This document shows, piece by piece, positions 14,812 to 14,918 of a DNA stretch of 14,918 bases (position 1 is its first letter; each line of letters starts with the position of its first letter). Location of the stretch: contig JAJZUH010000034.1 in NCBI GenBank assembly GCA_021847165.1, positions 1 through 14,918 of the forward strand. Direction: 5' to 3'. A model generated the notes under the pieces. The model saw only the letters and a list, made by a program, of their open reading frames with translations. It was not told where the DNA came from and made no database searches. The translations under genes were made by a program, and so were the position numbers. The DNA comes from Pseudomonadota bacterium (lineage in GTDB: Bacteria; Pseudomonadota; Gammaproteobacteria; Burkholderiales; Gallionellaceae).

Positions 14812-14918
14812 CCACACCTGCGCCGACGGTACGACCGCCTTCGCGGATCGCGAAGCGCAGGCCTTCTTCCATCGCGATCGGGTTGATCAGATTCACCGTG
14901 ATGCTGACGTTGTCCCCA
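14792..14918 (-). CDS. tuf: Elongation factor Tu, C-terminal 41 residues (cut by window edge)
   Basis: Only the end of the gene lies in the window. The translated 41 residues read [19 protein letters not shown], then [19 protein letters not shown] and IIE before TAA. This is the third beta-barrel domain of EF-Tu, which delivers aminoacyl-tRNA to the ribosome. The 5' part continues beyond 14918. In Betaproteobacteria a tuf gene normally ends the str operon (rpsL-rpsG-fusA-tuf) directly before rpsJ, as the order here suggests, and a second copy is often present elsewhere. A terminator follows the stop by 18 bases. Confidence 0.97.
   Translation of the reverse strand, partial: GDNVSITVNLINPIAMEEGLRFAIREGGRTVGAGVVAKIIE

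Noticed and set aside
1-14918. Mobile elements, CRISPR arrays, tRNA/rRNA genes or inserted cargo
   Set aside because: Apart from the short gaps described, every base from 913 to 14703 belongs to a recognised housekeeping gene; no transposase, array of repeats or cloverleaf was seen.

Overview
This window is the ribosomal-protein supercluster (S10, spc and alpha operons) of a Betaproteobacterium, with two uncharacterised genes facing it at the left edge. The gene order tuf-rpsJ...rpsQ-rplN...secY-infA-rpmJ-rpsM-rpsK-rpsD-rpoA-rplQ, infA placed between secY and rpmJ, a zinc-free S14 and a zinc-type S4 fit that class. From memory of protein sequences it looks closest to the Nitrosomonadales/Gallionellaceae, but I cannot confirm the genus.

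Layout. Bases 1-844 (+ strand): a promoter, then a small secreted protein and a small four-helix membrane protein joined by a 4-base start/stop overlap. Bases 864-886: a hairpin with flanking A and T tracts, probably a terminator shared by both directions. Bases 913-14703 (- strand): 29 genes without interruption, namely the alpha group (rplQ, rpoA, rpsD, rpsK, rpsM), the spc group (rpmJ, infA, secY, rplO, rpmD, rpsE, rplR, rplF, rpsH, rpsN, rplE, rplX, rplN) and the S10 group (rpsQ, rpmC, rplP, rpsC, rplV, rpsS, rplB, rplW, rplD, rplC, rpsJ). Bases 14792-14918: the 3' end of tuf, cut by the window edge. No gene-free stretch exceeds 300 bases; the longest gaps are 137 bases (rpsQ-rplN), 88 bases (tuf-rpsJ and rpsJ-rplC) and 60 bases (rpmJ-rpsM).

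The products assemble the ribosome (21 large/small-subunit proteins from S10 through L15 plus L36, S13, S11, S4 and L17), initiate translation (IF-1), export and insert proteins (SecY) and transcribe DNA (RpoA). All reading frames are intact and I saw no mobile element, CRISPR array, tRNA or foreign cargo. I do not see a new biological system here.

The points of interest are regulatory. A sigma70-like promoter candidate sits at each of the three classical operon boundaries: inside the 3' end of tuf, in the rpsQ-rplN gap, and in the rpmJ-rpsM gap. The first two lead into strongly structured 5' leaders. At seven gene junctions the TAA stop codon is itself the start of the next gene's Shine-Dalgarno sequence.
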